Positions 1 through 11,328 of a DNA stretch of 64,000 nt are shown here, one piece after another; position 1 is the stretch's first letter; the number at the start of each line of letters is the position of its first letter. A program made the position numbers and the translations under genes. Where the stretch lies: positions 62,001 through 126,000 of the forward strand of contig JARGSG010000211.1 of NCBI GenBank assembly GCA_030374805.1, given 5' to 3'. Origin of the DNA: Gracilaria gracilis (Eukaryota > Rhodophyta > Florideophyceae > Gracilariales > Gracilariaceae). The notes beneath the pieces are model-generated. The model was not told the origin of the DNA and ran no database searches. It saw only the letters and a program-made list of their open reading frames with translations.

Positions 1-85
1 CAGTGGCGCGGAAAACGAGGACGGCGTCGATTGCACCGTATGGCACCGAATTCTTGCTTTCGGTGACGCTTTTGGCTTTTCTAAA

Positions 86-855
86 ATGTCGAACGGATAC
101 GTGAAGGACGAGGAGCTTCTTGCGTTCCTGGAAGGGAAGGAGATCGGAGGAACGCCGTCTCCGAAGCGGGAAGTGGCCGAGGTTGCGCAGGTGGATCGAG
201 GGTCACGAGAAGAGGTGGTTGTTGCTGTGGGGAAGGCAGGGGTTGCGGATGTGGGCTCGAAAATGGTGGAGAAGAACGGGAAGAAGGATGGGATATGGAG
301 GAAAGGGGCGGTGCACCTGAGCCAGTTGGAGATTGGGGAGCACACGGATGGTGAAGGTGGAGCGAAAGGTAGGAAAGAGCAATTTACGTGGGAAATGAAG
401 GAGCCGGTGAGGTTGTTGCGAGTTGTGATGAAGGAGCGAATAGATGATTGTATTGCGGAGAGTGTGGCGAAGATGGGAGGGGTTGTGTTGAGTGAGGAGG
501 GGAGGTGGGAGGAAGTTGTGCCAAGGGGGAAATGAAGGTTGAGAAGGGATCGCCTGTGACGCCAAAGACTAAGGAAGTGGGTAGTCGCTTGAAGAAGAGA
601 CGCAAGGAGGGAAGGAAGGTGGCAGGAGAGGAGGTGCGGCCGGGGCTGGGGGTTGCGACATTGACTGGGTTTCGGAGCGCGGCGCATGCGGTGCAGACGG
701 CGGAGCGCATACTGAAAGAGCAGAGGAAGCAGAGAATGGGTCGTATGGGGAGCCGTTCTGGGGCGAGGAGGGTGTACGAGAATGTGGAGAGCTGCCCGCG
801 GAACTTCTACGAGATGACGTTTGAGGAGACGGAAACGCAGGATCCCAACGGGTGA
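86..855 (+). CDS. Doubtful hypothetical gene in two overlapping frames
   Basis: An ATG at 86 opens a 149-codon frame ending at 535; a second frame, open from 505 with an ATG at 532, runs to a stop at 855. The first part is Glu/Lys/Gly-rich; the second is very basic at its start (Lys/Arg clusters) and ends with the more protein-like CPRNFYEMTFEETETQD. If this is one gene, a small intron or a one-base frameshift must join the frames near 490-535, but no convincing splice pair is visible. The strand is strongly purine-rich, which suppresses stops and can create spurious long ORFs. I recognise no family. Weak support. Confidence 0.3.
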
Positions 856-1274
856 GGTGCGGAAATCGACTAAAGTATGGTAAGGGGGTGGCGGTGTTGA
901 GTGGAGGTGGAGATGGGAAGGAATGGGCGGATGTCTTAGGATGGCTGGGTTGGCAATTGCTTCGCATTTTCGGGCGAAATGGAATTTTGAACTAGCACGG
1001 ATGGAAAATTTGGAGAGCGTCGTGGAAAAGAGTGTAGTTGGGTTGAGTTGCGAGGCGAACCTCTTGAAATAATAGGAGACCCTAGCATTAAACTGCGCGA
1101 GATGGAATACAATATTTCAAAATTTGTTAATTTTTTGAGTGCCAGCCTCTGCCACCCCCGCGCGCGCCCAGATAACGCCTAGAACTAGCAACTATTCCAC
1201 ACATAGCACCCAGTATTTTACTTTGCGGAATACAGACGAAGCAGGGGTGGGAAGTTTTCGATCCGGTGTTCTGG
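856..1274. other. Gene-free stretch
   Basis: No credible ORF or RNA. The sequence changes from purine-rich DNA to an AT-rich segment around 1070-1140 and then to pyrimidine/GC-rich DNA leading into the proline-rich ORF. This may mark the left limit of repeat-derived DNA, but no LTR terminus can be defined here. Confidence 0.4.
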
Positions 1275-2024
1275 ATGGTTGTATCCCGCGCGGAGCAACG
1301 CTACCCCGGGGCACCGACCGATCAGAGACCTCCAGGAAGTCCCGAGCCATTCTTAACTCTGGTGGAGTCGCCAGCAGCTACCCCTGTGGTCATTTCAGCA
1401 CCTACTCCGGCCCCAGAGAGACGCAATACGCCTGCCCATACTGCTGTAACTTCTCCTCTCCCTAGTACCACAAGGGTTGATGGACCTCCGCGGCCTATCC
1501 TTCGGGGTGTCATGGCTGGGGCTGCGGCCCCTGTTCCCTCTCAGATGAACTCCCAGGCCGTTTCCGGTTTAATGGCTCGGGTCCGCCAAGCCTGCGTGGT
1601 GAACTTCCAGCCGGCGGGTCCTACCTCTGTGGTCGAAGCTCTTACCCTCATGGAAAGCATTCTGCCTCGTCATGCGCAGTACATGCGATCCTTTTCCCAA
1701 ATTGGTGAGTTCCGGAACCGGTTCCAGGACGAGCTCTACCAGATGGCTACCAACCAGGTGACGGGCCTAGCGACGGCCATGGATCCGACGCCTACCAACC
1801 GTTTGGAGGATCCCCTATTTGGTGCTAGCCTGAATCCCGGCCTTCTAGCCGCTCCGCAGGCTCCTCTCCACACCGCGTCTTCGGTACCTCCGTCGGTTGC
1901 GCAGGCGAGTGCGCCACCTCCGATGGGTCCTGACGTAATGCCAGGCGTCAGCGTGTCTACTGGTACCCCCGTGGGTCATGGTAGCGCACCTACCCAGGCT
2001 CCAGGCCGGGCTCATCTCTTCTAG
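1275..2024 (+). CDS. Isolated proline/alanine-rich ORF next to element A
   Basis: A 249-codon ORF from an ATG at 1275 (frame open slightly further upstream). Proline-, alanine- and threonine-rich tails flank a central, probably helical segment of about 70 residues (roughly residues 85-155, including LTLMESILPRHAQYM). It lies beyond the pol end of minus-strand element A and points toward it, so relative to that element it is antisense, the same geometry as the antisense ORF of element B. No sequence similarity between the two is visible by eye. A gag-type fragment of another element is equally possible. No catalytic motif seen; function unknown. Confidence 0.35.
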   Translation: MVVSRAEQRYPGAPTDQRPPGSPEPFLTLVESPAATPVVISAPTPAPERRNTPAHTAVTSPLPSTTRVDGPPRPILRGVMAGAAAPVPSQMNSQAVSGLMARVRQACVVNFQPAGPTSVVEALTLMESILPRHAQYMRSFSQIGEFRNRFQDELYQMATNQVTGLATAMDPTPTNRLEDPLFGASLNPGLLAAPQAPLHTASSVPPSVAQASAPPPMGPDVMPGVSVSTGTPVGHGSAPTQAPGRAHLF

Positions 2025-2253
2025 CCTTGGCCGGGAGCCCATCAGAACACCACCCCGGGTCGGGGATCCTCAGCTGGAGGCTCCTCGGGGCCTCACTTTG
2101 CCACTCACCCATCTGGTTGATTCCTGTCTCCCGTTCTGCATCCCTGTTGGTATTACTCTTTCAGTAAAGGTAAAAGTTATGCGTTTCCATGTTAGGTTTA
2201 ATTACCATAGAGGTGCATTGCGGAGCGACGGAGGAAGCGCGAAAACAGCTCCC

Positions 2254-2268
2254 CTCCCCCTTCCTTAG
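2254..2268 (-). other. Candidate 3' polypurine tract of element A
   Basis: Minus strand CTAAGGAAGGGGGAG followed by GGGAGC and TGTTTTCG. By analogy with element B (tract directly followed by TGT of the LTR) the 3' LTR would begin at 2247, but no matching LTR is found there. Confidence 0.5.
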
Positions 2269-3049
2269 ACCAGCGTACCACGGTGGGTGAAGAGTAATTC
2301 CTTGTAGGTAAATTGGTTCCGCCCGGAGCTACATTTGTGTGCTCGTAGTACGGATTCACCATGTTGGTACACCGCTTCGCCTCCGTGCGGCGCAGCGAGC
2401 GGTTTCGCCTTCCCATGAGGTGAGGTGTTGTGCCACGCGCTCGCGCGTGGTGGCCAGCCATGTACCGAGATGGTTCTGCATGGCCTCTTACCATGCATGG
2501 GCGCACGTGCGGTGTTTCACCCCGGAGGTTACTTGTAAGGCGAATCAAAATATTTGGCCTGGAAATTACCCCTCCATATGGTAGTGAAAACGCAGAAAAC
2601 CCTTTTGGTCTGTATCTCGAGAACCAGGCGGTTTCAGAGGCTGAGAATGGCCGATTCGGGAGCGCGGCACGGTCAAAATACTTAGATTTTTTGACCATGC
2701 CGTTCCTCGCTCCCTACACACAATAGTGTAAACCGAATCCGTTACTCCGCACGGCGCGCCACGTGCCGCGCGCGTAGACCTCGACAAATAAAAAGATACA
2801 ATTTTTTGAAAGTTTCCACCTTTTGGGTTGGCGCGCGTGCCGCGCACGTGTGGGGTGTGTGCAACGGCGCGCGTACAACGGTGCGTCCATCTTTAGCGAT
2901 ACCGCTCTTTGGACGTACCCTCGCGGAATGCTTCCTTCTGGTTGTACCTTCCCGGTAAGCGTTCGAACCGACTTTGGTACTCGTCATTACAATGCTTTTC
3001 CCCCTTCCTTACGGGATTGCATCACCTGTAAGGTTCAGCCATCATTCGG

Positions 3050-3225
3050 CATGTCCTCTCTCTTGCGGTTTTAGTAGCTCAGCCGGAAGTGGTGTGGTAA
3101 GGCTGAGAGCGGCTGGGCGGTGTTACCATCGGCGCCCCAGCCATATCAGCGTACTGTGTACTTCAGACCATCTGGGGTACGGCGGTGACCTACAAGGCGT
3201 TCCACTGGGAACTCATTAGAGACCT
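3050..3225 (-). pseudogene. Element A chromodomain remnant
   Basis: Translation on the minus strand gives EFPVERLVGHRRT, LKYTVR, a stop where the conserved Trp is expected, then YGWG, the order of a chromodomain: an EFxVExI-type first strand followed by YxVRWxGW. A second stop falls near the end. It corresponds to the intact chromodomain of element B at about 18727-18876. In chromoviruses this domain at the integrase C-terminus guides insertion to particular chromatin. Confidence 0.65.
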
Positions 3226-3396
3226 GAGACGGTGTCCCGTCACCACTTTGGTTTAGATGAGCATTGGTACCACTAGGGGTAGGTACCTCCTCTGAAGGAG
3301 CCACTGTAATCCCCGCGGGTGGTACGTAGTCTGGGTCCTCACCCTGTGCGTCATCATTAATCTCGATGGGTATCTCGTTCTCTCTGGGCCAAGTTC

Positions 3397-4560
3397 TCAG
3401 GGCACCCGCTTGGGGTCTCGCGCGGATTTTCCGCGTTCCTTCCTGGTCTGAACCGTTTGGGGTGCAACCGTGATTCGGTCAATAGAGATCGTATTCTCTA
3501 CGCCATCTTGGTTCACCGTTACCGTGTGGTCGGTTGATCGAACTACCTCGAAAGGTCCCGATGATTTCGGAAGAAGCTTAGAATTGATATCTCTATGAAT
3601 AGCTTCATCATCGGCTTCATCACGCGGTCGTGGTTTAGCTCCTTTCGGAGGGTGGTCAATAAAGACATATTGACCAGGCGTAGCCGTTACCACTTGGGTT
3701 ACCTTTCGGTCATAGTCCTCCTTGTACCGCTTTTGGGATGCTGTGAGCTTGCTCTCAGCATGTTTGATGCCAGATGCCAGTGTTCGGTTAAAGCGCTCCA
3801 CTTGCCCATTCGTTTGTGGATGATATGCAGTAGTGAAGTAGTGCTTAATACCCAAGAGGTTACAAACCGCTACAAAGAACTTCGAAGCCAAGTTCGAGAA
3901 CCATTGTCGGTAAGTAGATATAGTGACGCACCATACGGGTAGATCCAGTTGTTCAAGAACGCTACCGAGAGGGTCGTAGACTTCGTGTTCTTCAAAGGTA
4001 TGGCTCTGGTGAGCTTCGAAAACCTGTCGGTGATTACGATGATGTACTGATATCCCCTTGTGGTTTTCGGCAATGGCCCTAGAAGTTCTATTGCTACGAA
4101 TTCAAGAAGACCCGCAGCTGGGAATAGTTTCAAGTATTTCCTGTGCTTGCAGAGACCTCCACGGGTTCGTACGCATGATTCGCACTGACCCACAAAGGTA
4201 TAGATATCATGAGCCATGTGGGGCCAATAATACCCTTGCCTCAAGGTGTAGTACATTCTCGTACCTCCAGGGTGTCCGGATAGCCTCGGGTAGTGTGAAA
4301 GGTACAGCACCCTGGGGCGCAGCACCTTGGGCACTACCTTTTGAAGGAGTCCATCAATCGAAGCTCGCCTTACAAGGAAACCATTTCGGTCGACATCGAA
4401 GTTTGAGTCCTTCATACCCACTTGGTCCATGAGAGAGCGACAGTAAACATCGTTTGCCTGTTCTCTCAGAAATTCCTCGCGGGTAATAGGCATGACGTCG
4501 GTTTCTTCAAAGGCGAGTATCTCCCGAGCGGTGGCTTCATTGAACCATATATTTTCTTCG
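3397..4560 (-). pseudogene. Element A integrase, deleted and mutated
   Basis: The HHCC zinc-binding domain is present (HYPRLSGHPGG, then CESC). In the DDE core the first aspartate is replaced by glutamate (VAIELLG against VAIDILG in element B); the second is in LLTDNGS, after which a one-base frameshift near 3895 moves the frame; the third acidic residue is in QVERFNRT. Compared with element B about 70 codons are missing just after FNRTL, where the sequence jumps to the segment ending KEDYDRKV. The C-terminal beta-rich domain (GPFEVV, ISIDRITVAP) is intact. Integration activity would be absent. Confidence 0.85.
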
Positions 4561-4639
4561 GGTAGAGTCCAGTGACCTTCGAAGGAATCAGCAACACCAT
4601 TAGGGTCTGTAGAGATGATGAAACATGGGATATCATCTT

Positions 4640-6147
4640 CTACCGGTTCGGTATCCAGACCATCTGTGGTAATGCGAGACATCGCGTAAGCAACATTGTG
4701 CTTTATACCTGGACGGTACTGTACGCCGTACTCGAACTCTGAAAGTCGTAACCGCCATCGGGCAAGTCTGCCTGATGCGTCGGCAAGACCCAGTATCCAC
4801 CGTAGGGCTTCATGGCCAGTTTGAAGCGTAAATCTTTCGCCATATAGGTAGGGACGGAGCATCAGCATGCTCCAGACCACAGCTAGACACTCCTTTTTCG
4901 GTTGTTGTGTAATGCTTTTCTGCAGCGTGCAGAGCACGGCTCCAGTACCCTATAGGTAGTTTTTCGCCGTTTTCTTGCTCCTGCATAAGACAACAACCAA
5001 TTTGGGCATCCCAAACGTCGGTATCCAATGTGTATCGTAAACCAGCTTTGGGTAGTGCCAAGATGGGAGGTGTCAAGAGCGCATGTTTGAGCGCCTCGAA
5101 CGCATCCATCTCCTCATTGGTAAGACAATCAAACCTTGTAGGCTGGCCTTTCAGCAGCTTTCGGTTTAGAGGAGCCGCTATCTTGGCAAATCCTTTGATG
5201 GCCCGGCGGTACACATTGCACAAACATATAGAGGATCAGATTTCCGTTTGGGACGTGGGTGGCTTCGCCTCTTGCACGGCCCGGATACTCCGCGGCGTCA
5301 CTTCTAACCTTCCAGGGTTGATGATATGACCAAGGTATTCTACCTCTTTGGTGAAGAATTCGCACTTGCGGAGCTTCAGGGTTACTCCAGATTCCCTCAA
5401 AAGGTTTAGAACTTCCCTAACATGGTGAAAGTGTTCCTCTACCGTTCTGAAATAGATGATTACATCATCGATATACACCAGGGCGGTTCTCCACTTCACC
5501 TTCGAAAGGATTATATCTAACGCCATCTGAAAGGTAGCTGGGGCATTCCGCAACCCAAAGGGCATACGCGTCAAACGGAATAACCCAGCGTGGCAAGTAA
5601 ACGTAGTTTTGTTCTTGTCTTCTTCCTTGATAGGTACCTGCCAATAACCACAATTGGCATCGAGCGTAGTAAAGATCTTGGCGTTGCCCAACGAATCTAT
5701 AAACTCGTCCATTCTAGGTATTGGGTACGTATCCCTGATGGTCATACTATTCAGTCTTCTGTAGTCCACACAGAACCGCATACGGGTATCATTCTTCTTC
5801 GTGACGAGAACCACAAGGCTGGCCCAGTCCGCATTTGCTGGTTCTATGACACCTTCACGGAGCATTCGCTCGACCTCATTGAGCTCCACCTCACGGGCTT
5901 TCGGACCTGCTCGGTAAAGCTGCTGGTAAATGGGTTTCCAGCCAGGCACCATATCAATACGGTGCTCTGTAGCCTCTATTTGGCCTAACCGGCCTGACCG
6001 CATGGGTTGAAATTCTTCCAAGAGACTGAGGACCCGGTTTCGGAGAACCTGATTTTCCGCACCGATCTGGACTTGCTCTCTCCAATCCCTCACTGGGCCC
6101 AGTTCCATTTTGGTATTTGTCGATAGCGGGGGCGCATATGCGGGATA
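4640..6147 (-). pseudogene. Element A reverse transcriptase and RNase H
   Basis: The RT is readable in one frame from before 6108 to 5236 with FCVDYRRLN, PIPRMDEFIDSLG, the catalytic YIDD box (LVYIDDVII, near 5480), the LKLRKCEFF segment and YLGH. A frame change at about 5230 separates the thumb/connection part (CNVYRRAIKGFAKIAAPLN) and the start of RNase H (5223-4810), and another separates the rest (from 4937). In RNase H the TDH-type motif reads QTGH instead of the DTDH of element B, so a catalytic-region aspartate is lost. The product would have copied the RNA genome and removed its RNA strand; this copy is non-functional. Confidence 0.85.
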
Positions 6148-6161
6148 TGGCGCATCTACTC

Positions 6162-6176
6162 CTCCCCCTTCCTTAG
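6162..6176 (-). other. Internal polypurine tract copy, element A
   Basis: Minus strand CTAAGGAAGGGGGAG, identical to the terminal tract at 2254-2268. It lies in the protease-RT linker, the same place as the 14534 tract in element B, and is translated as P-K-E-G type residues. Possible central plus-strand priming site. Confidence 0.55.
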
Positions 6177-6521
6177 AGGTGGCGACCTCGGCCTCCTTAG
6201 TAGGTGAGACTGTGAAACCCTTTTGTGGTGCTTGTAATGCAATCCCAATAGTGGTATTCTTGGGTAACTTAACAGTGTGATTCTGAAGTTACTCAAGTAC
6301 ACCTTGAAGGTTTGATTAGGGATATTGTCAATGATCCCGTTTGCCATCAAGGCGAGATGTCTTTCTGCCAACCTAGGATGGTTCTGTAACATTACCAATC
6401 CTGGTATTGCGCATGAGACATTCACTACCATCGGGGTCATAGCCGGAATTGAAACCAATTTGGTGAGCCGTATCTTGTTCGAGACCGTTTCGGTCGGTAT
6501 ATTGGACCTCGGCTTCTGACG

Positions 6522-7046
6522 TCAACCATTTTTGGCCTGCGTATTACCTAGTATAACAATACGACCACCTTGACGGAGAGCGACCGTTCGGGACCCTGGC
6601 AAAATTGCCTTAACATGTCTGTCAATAGAGTTGGTCTCGAGGATACAGTCTGTCGCCAGACGATCCACCACAAAGAAATTGAGCTTCACCTTCAAGGTTC
6701 CAAGTTGTACCACAGTGGTCAACATTCCTCGAAGGTGCAGTGGGCGCTCGTTAGCGTCCACCAATGGGTTGATAGTCGGGGCAGGCCGTATGTTCCGCAA
6801 GACCGCATCGGGTATGACGCGAGCGTTTAGCACATTCGGACCGGCGCCGGTATCGAGTACACTCGCAACGGGAACCTGTAGGTAATTGAGAAAGCTTACT
6901 GAAGCATTAACTTTATAGTTATTGTACTTCATCAGACACACCACATTGGGTACATCTGATTCTTCTTTTTCCACCATTGAGGTTTCCCGTTCCGGTATCG
7001 ACGGGCCTTCCAATTCACGGTTAGGGGTGCCCCCTACGCTAACCAT
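6522..7046 (-). pseudogene. Element A protease, start of pol
   Basis: The ATG at 7046 lies within the last codons of gag, in the -1 frame relative to gag, so pol is a separate overlapping ORF. The retropepsin active-site motif VLDTGAGPNVL is near residues 62-72 and a second conserved segment (FFVVDRLATDCIL) follows. A stop at 6522 interrupts the frame; the same frame resumes to 6156 with a segment matching the protease-RT linker of element B, then drifts out of frame after VYLSNF. The enzyme would have processed Gag-Pol. Confidence 0.85.
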
Positions 7047-9196
7047 TCGGTGTTTTCTTGCTCCTCCTGAGCGGGACTGTCCTTCTCCAAGATGGGTGTG
7101 TCCTCGACGAGATGAACCTGAGATGGTGATGGTTCAGCTTGTGGTCTCTTCCCAGATCTATATAGGTTACGGTGGTTCTGCTGCCTGGCACTCATTAGAT
7201 GTTCTCGTACCCCTGGAGGTATTTTGTCACATCGGTTCGCCTGATGGTCTGGCGATAAACAGAGCCAGCAAACTAATCCACCTGTCTGGGGATCACGCAT
7301 TGCCAAAGAGGTAGGTCTGGAGACCGCATTGGTCGGTGCTGTAGCATATGAGGATGCTTGCGAACCACCTGTTGAGGTTTGTTGAATGCTCGTCGCACTT
7401 GGTGGCGACCTTATTGAAGCTGGTGGTACTGTCGACGACCAATTGCCAATAGAGGTGGCTCGTGACTGAGCCTGCGGTGCAGTCACGAGATGAACCGCCA
7501 TCCCTGTTGGTACGCGGATGAGCGAATCACCCTCTGAGGTGGTGCTTTCTTCTAGCTCCAATACTGACCGTTTCGGTTTAGCCTTTGAGATATGGGGCGC
7601 CAACCGCTTCTTTCCATGACGGAGAGTGTCGCCAAGCCCCTAGGCATGACGGGCGAGCCCATTATAGTCCACCTTGCTGTTCTTCGCCAGGTAATTGCGC
7701 ACCTGCGAACGGATCGCTTTGTCGACATTGTCGGCAAAGAGCGACTTCAACCGACTAGTGGTAAAGACATTACCGCATCGGGTGGCCAGATTCCAAAGGC
7801 CCAACGAGAATTCCATTTCGGTTTGGCTGGAGCATTGGCCGTATGCCTGCACCTCAGCGTAACCTTCTTGGATAACCTCATCGGTGGCGTAAGTTTCCAG
7901 CATGAAATTAACCACTTCTGGTTACGTCTCTAACATCTCCGTTCCCTCTTCATCAACCGCCAGCGTATTTACACGAAGCCTGCCTTGCAGCAAGTGGTAA
8001 GCTTGACCTTTAAGGTAAAACTGGGATAACCACAGGGCGGCACCTTCGGAAAACTCATTTTGGTCACATGCAATCTTGAACTTCTGTAGAAAGTCAATTA
8101 CCGCAATGGGATCATCACCTGTGAAGGTAGTATCACCCATCTGGAGGCTGAGCTTTTTGTGGTTCTTGGTGATCTTCTGCGCAACCTCTTGGGTGTAAGC
8201 AGAGGATCGGTTTCTCAACCGATATGACCTATAATTAACCGCTTTGGTGAACATGTCGTTCAGCGGCTGACGCACCTCTAGGGTTATATCGGTGTTTGAA
8301 TCCGAGTCGGACGGCTCGTACCGTTTCTTCTTACCTTTACGGTTTCTCTTTGACGACTTCTTCGTCAACCGGTTCGGTTTCTTCTTGCGTCTACCTTTAC
8401 GGTCACCATCCGACGATGAACCAGTATCGGTATCGGAGCTCGAGGAATCGGGGTCAGAGTCGTAGCCGCGACTCTTTCCCTTTTCCCTCCTCCTTTTTTA
8501 ACCCTTGCGGTTTCTTCTTCGTCGCCCCTCTTCTGGGTCAGACGAATCGTCCTCAGGTCCACCAGTCTTGGTGTCCATTAGGACGTTACCTTCAATGGGT
8601 GGCAAGTACACGTCTCGAGGGCCCATCTCTATATGGCCCTCTTGGTCTTGCTTTAAACCTTGTACGTACGCACTATCGGCCGGAATTGGCTTGATTGGTG
8701 CGGAAAAATCTGCAGAGATCCCTTGTGCTATGAGTGTAACCATATTTACCCCAGGGGTTTTTGTTTCCGCCATTCCTTCAGCAACCCAAAGGTCTTGAAC
8801 CACTCGGTAGATATGCTCCAGGGCACCCGTCAAGAGGTATGTTTCAACCAATTTAGGTATGCGCTGAGAGAGCTCGTGCACGGCTCGTTCAACCACCAAG
8901 CGGGTAACGGCGTCCATGTACATAGAGGTCATAGCTTCATTAACCGTAGCGGTAAAAAGAGCTTTCGCTCGTTCTTCCAATTGGGACCAACGGTCCTCAA
9001 CCGTTGTCGGCATTTCCTTATTAGGTTCAGGAGCCAACGGAGGCTGAGTGCCCGCATCCTTTGAGGTTCCGGCCCGAGGTTGCCGAAGCAGCTCCTCGGG
9101 ATTATCCAGAATGGGTTTGGCGGCCGAAGCCGCACCAGAACCCTTGTGGCTAGGTGGCGCGCTAGAGCAACGAGTAATCTCTATAGGTCTTTCCAT
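7034..9196 (-). pseudogene. gag: Element A gag, three in-frame stops
   Basis: One reading frame of about 720 codons runs from an ATG at 9196 to a stop at 7034, interrupted only by nonsense codons at 8498-8500, 7922-7924 and 7640-7642; there is no frameshift. Parts in order: acidic N-terminal half with helical segments, a Lys/Arg plus Ser/Asp linker (about 8300-8520), the capsid-like region typical of Ty3 Gag (FTGDDPIAVIDFLQKF), then a CCHC zinc knuckle (CWLCLSPDHQANRC) near 7230-7270. The last codons overlap the pol start. Gag would assemble the virus-like particle; this copy cannot be made at full length. Confidence 0.85.
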
Positions 9197-9322
9197 AGTG
9201 ACCAATAGCGGTATCCAATTGCTTTGCGAGTATTCTTACGAAACCAAATAGGTGTGTGAACTTCCAGAATCTTTTCGAAAGTCTTCTGTTCACCAGTAAC
9301 GGTACGACAAAAACCAAGAAAT

Positions 9323-9340
9323 TTCTAGGTCGGGAGACCA
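9323..9340 (-). other. Element A primer-binding site
   Basis: Minus strand reads TGGTCTCCCGACCTAGAA, identical over all 18 nt to the element B site at 11329-11346. It complements a tRNA 3' end with C61, acceptor strand TCGGGAG, A73 and CCA. A C1-G72 pair with A73 is the signature of eukaryotic tRNA-Tyr, so tRNA-Tyr is the likely primer (inference). Confidence 0.8.
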
Positions 9341-9343
9341 AAA

Positions 9344-9728
9344 TGTCGTACAAATACCGATAAAGTGTGGGGTCCGCCTGGTAGAGGGAGCGCGCGAGGG
9401 CTCAACCTAAAGGGGAAAAACACACAACCAATATGGTAGTAGGGCAACTGAAATCCGCAGGGGCAAACGGCGGGGCAACTAGTCTAGACCGTGTAGGTGT
9501 ACGATAGTAAACGTCGACGCGCGGTAAAACCTGAATAGTAATAGAGTAGCAAGTGACCAAGATGGTCTAGTTACTGACCTAGTGGTGCCTGACTTTACAA
9601 TACCCGAGGGGGAAGGCGAGGTACACCACAATATATACAAGGTGCACCGACGCCGATCTCCAATGCGGGCATGACGTCATCGGCTGTGCCCATGACCTAT
9701 TGCCATGGGCCAGCAATGTTAAACTACA
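9344..9728 (-). repeat. Element A candidate 5' LTR
   Basis: On the minus strand this begins TGTAG and ends GTACGACA, three bases before the primer-binding site, matching the TGTAG...CTCTACA ends and three-base spacing of element B. A TATATAT-type box lies near 9630 in minus orientation. The inner end is well placed by the primer-binding site; the outer end (9728) is a guess because no second copy exists to compare. Confidence 0.4.
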
Positions 9729-10019
9729 CTAAATTAGAAATTAGGAATTAGAAATAATAAAATACAGAATACCAATTGGGTGCCGTGCAGCCAGCAAGGC
9801 GCACAAGTAGCCCCACGTGGCACCAACCCATTGAGATCTCATTGTACTACACTATGGCGGGAAAGATCCGAATTCATATCTCATCAGGGCAACGAAAGCC
9901 CTCGCTCAATATCATCTATCACTCGAAACACATATAGTGGACTGAAGCGAGTCAGTATGAAAATGCGAAAAGGACGTGGAAGGAAGATTTGATCGTGGGT
10001 CTGTAGTCTGCAGCATGAC
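9729..10019. other. AT-rich spacer before the DNA transposon
   Basis: Starts with short AATTAG-type repeats (ATTAGAAATTAGGAATTAG). It probably includes the 5' flank or 5' part of the pogo-like transposon. A short open frame (9780-9992) ends in a basic segment (KMRKGRGRKI) that could be transposase N-terminus, but nothing firm can be assigned. Confidence 0.3.
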
Positions 10020-10327
10020 ATGGTACTTGAGTTTGACCGACTGAGGCGTCTTGGTGTGAAGTTTAACTGGAAAACACTCCATGCGCTAACCATTCATCTG
10101 ATACATCATAGCGAAAATTTGTTGTATCATGCAAACATGATTCATTGCAAAACTCAGAGACCAATCAGGGAATTTATAACCCGTCGTTGGATTCAAACAT
10201 TCACAGATCGATATCGTATAGTCAGTCGGTTATTAACTGGGAAGCATCTCCTATCCCCTGAAAAAGAAGAATATATTCACAAGCAAGTTGCGTTCCACCT
10301 TGGAGTTCTCTGTAGAGACTTATGAAG
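10020..10327 (+). pseudogene. Pogo/Jerky-like transposase, N-terminal half
   Basis: A 101-codon frame from ATG 10020 with a helix-turn-helix/CENP-B-like character: LIHHSENLLYHANMI, IREFITRRWIQTFTDRY, SRLLTGKHLLSPEKEEYI. It stops two codons into the DNA abutting the LTR of element B. The catalytic half of a DDE_1-type transposase continues on the far side of element B at 22294-22962, in the same orientation. Known of the family: pogo-type proteins bind their terminal repeats through this domain and cut with a DDE/D nuclease. The gene is inactivated by the insertion and by later stops. Confidence 0.6.
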
Positions 10328-11325
10328 TGTAGAGCAATGGCAATCCGATGTCGGTACAATGAAGTTTCTCATAATAGAGCTCTACCGATTGAGCACTGAC
10401 GTGTCAGACTATGAATTTGGACCCCGTTTCGGGTGGAATTGGAAATATTATTGGGAACGTACCTTGTTAGGTGAATCGGGGATAGAACCTATGAAATAGG
10501 TGTACAGTAGGGCTTTGTGGGATATTTGTCCAAATATTTGGCGTCACACCCGCTGGGTAGATACTTTGGCACCGTGACACTGGGCTGTCTACGTGTAGAG
10601 CCCTCGTGGGAGTGCGCAGCCCTAGATACAGTAGATAGTATATATGCTCGGGAGATCTCGCCCTGGAGCCACTAAGTAAAACTCACCTGAGTCGTATCTT
10701 CTTCCTGAAGTACGTGGTCTTCATCCCGAAGGCCGAGCTATGGTTGTTACTGCCTACGTAGGTTCACGACTCCTCTAAGGAGAGTAACCACGACTGGTCT
10801 CGGTACAATCACCCCTCAGGGTCCCTAAGGAAGTTCTTTACTACCAGTTTCTGGCTTGTCTCGCTAATTACCCCAGTATCAGGTTGTATTTGTTGTCGTT
10901 CGCCGAGGTACCGGATCGTTGTTTAGTTCATCGTTTTCCTGGTGCACGCCTCGCTTCCGCCTCTGTACAGAGTTACACTTGGAAACTCGTGTGTGTGTCT
11001 CTCGTTCCGCTATCGGCCTTGTTCCCGCCGTTGGCACGGGCCGTAGCTTCGCTCGTGTGGTTCTCCGTAGGAGCATTACACCGTCTTACGGCACCGTTCG
11101 CTCCACTTCTAGACTCGTTCTCTTGTGACCCGTCGTCGGTTACTCCTCTCTAGGCTCACGCTCTTCTTTACCTCTGCAGGTTATTCCAGTACCGTCTCCG
11201 GTTTACACCGGGCTGCCACGCGGCACGCGCACGGGCAGAGGGCTCTACTTCTGAGTTCGCCCTTTTGTGGGAGCAGGACTCGGACATCCTGGTGGACACG
11301 TACTCTCTTTGGGGTTTGCTCTACA
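10328..11325 (+). repeat. Element B 5' LTR
   Basis: Begins TGTAGAGCAATGG and ends GGTTTGCTCTACA; pairs with 21296-22293 over exactly the same length. A TATATAT box at 10639-10645 is a candidate promoter for the genomic transcript. The ORFs within the LTR have no recognisable product. Confidence 0.97.
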
Positions 11326-11328
11326 TTC

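Larger units (their letters stand above)
2248..9728 (-). mobile_element. Element A: decayed Ty3/gypsy chromovirus
   Basis: Minus-strand order from right to left: candidate 5' LTR, primer-binding site, gag with a zinc knuckle, protease, reverse transcriptase, RNase H, integrase, chromodomain, polypurine tract. PR-RT-RH-IN order plus a C-terminal chromodomain defines a Ty3/gypsy chromovirus. It is dead: gag has three in-frame stops, pol has frameshifts, the integrase has a deletion and an altered catalytic residue, and the chromodomain has stops. The 3' LTR expected left of 2248 does not match the sequence right of 9344, so the left end is rearranged or replaced. Outer limits are approximate. 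Confidence 0.85.

Noticed and set aside
9344-10327. A full LTR pair for element A
   Set aside because: The sequence right of 9344 and the sequence left of 2248 share no recognisable stretch, so only a candidate 5' LTR with an uncertain outer end is reported.
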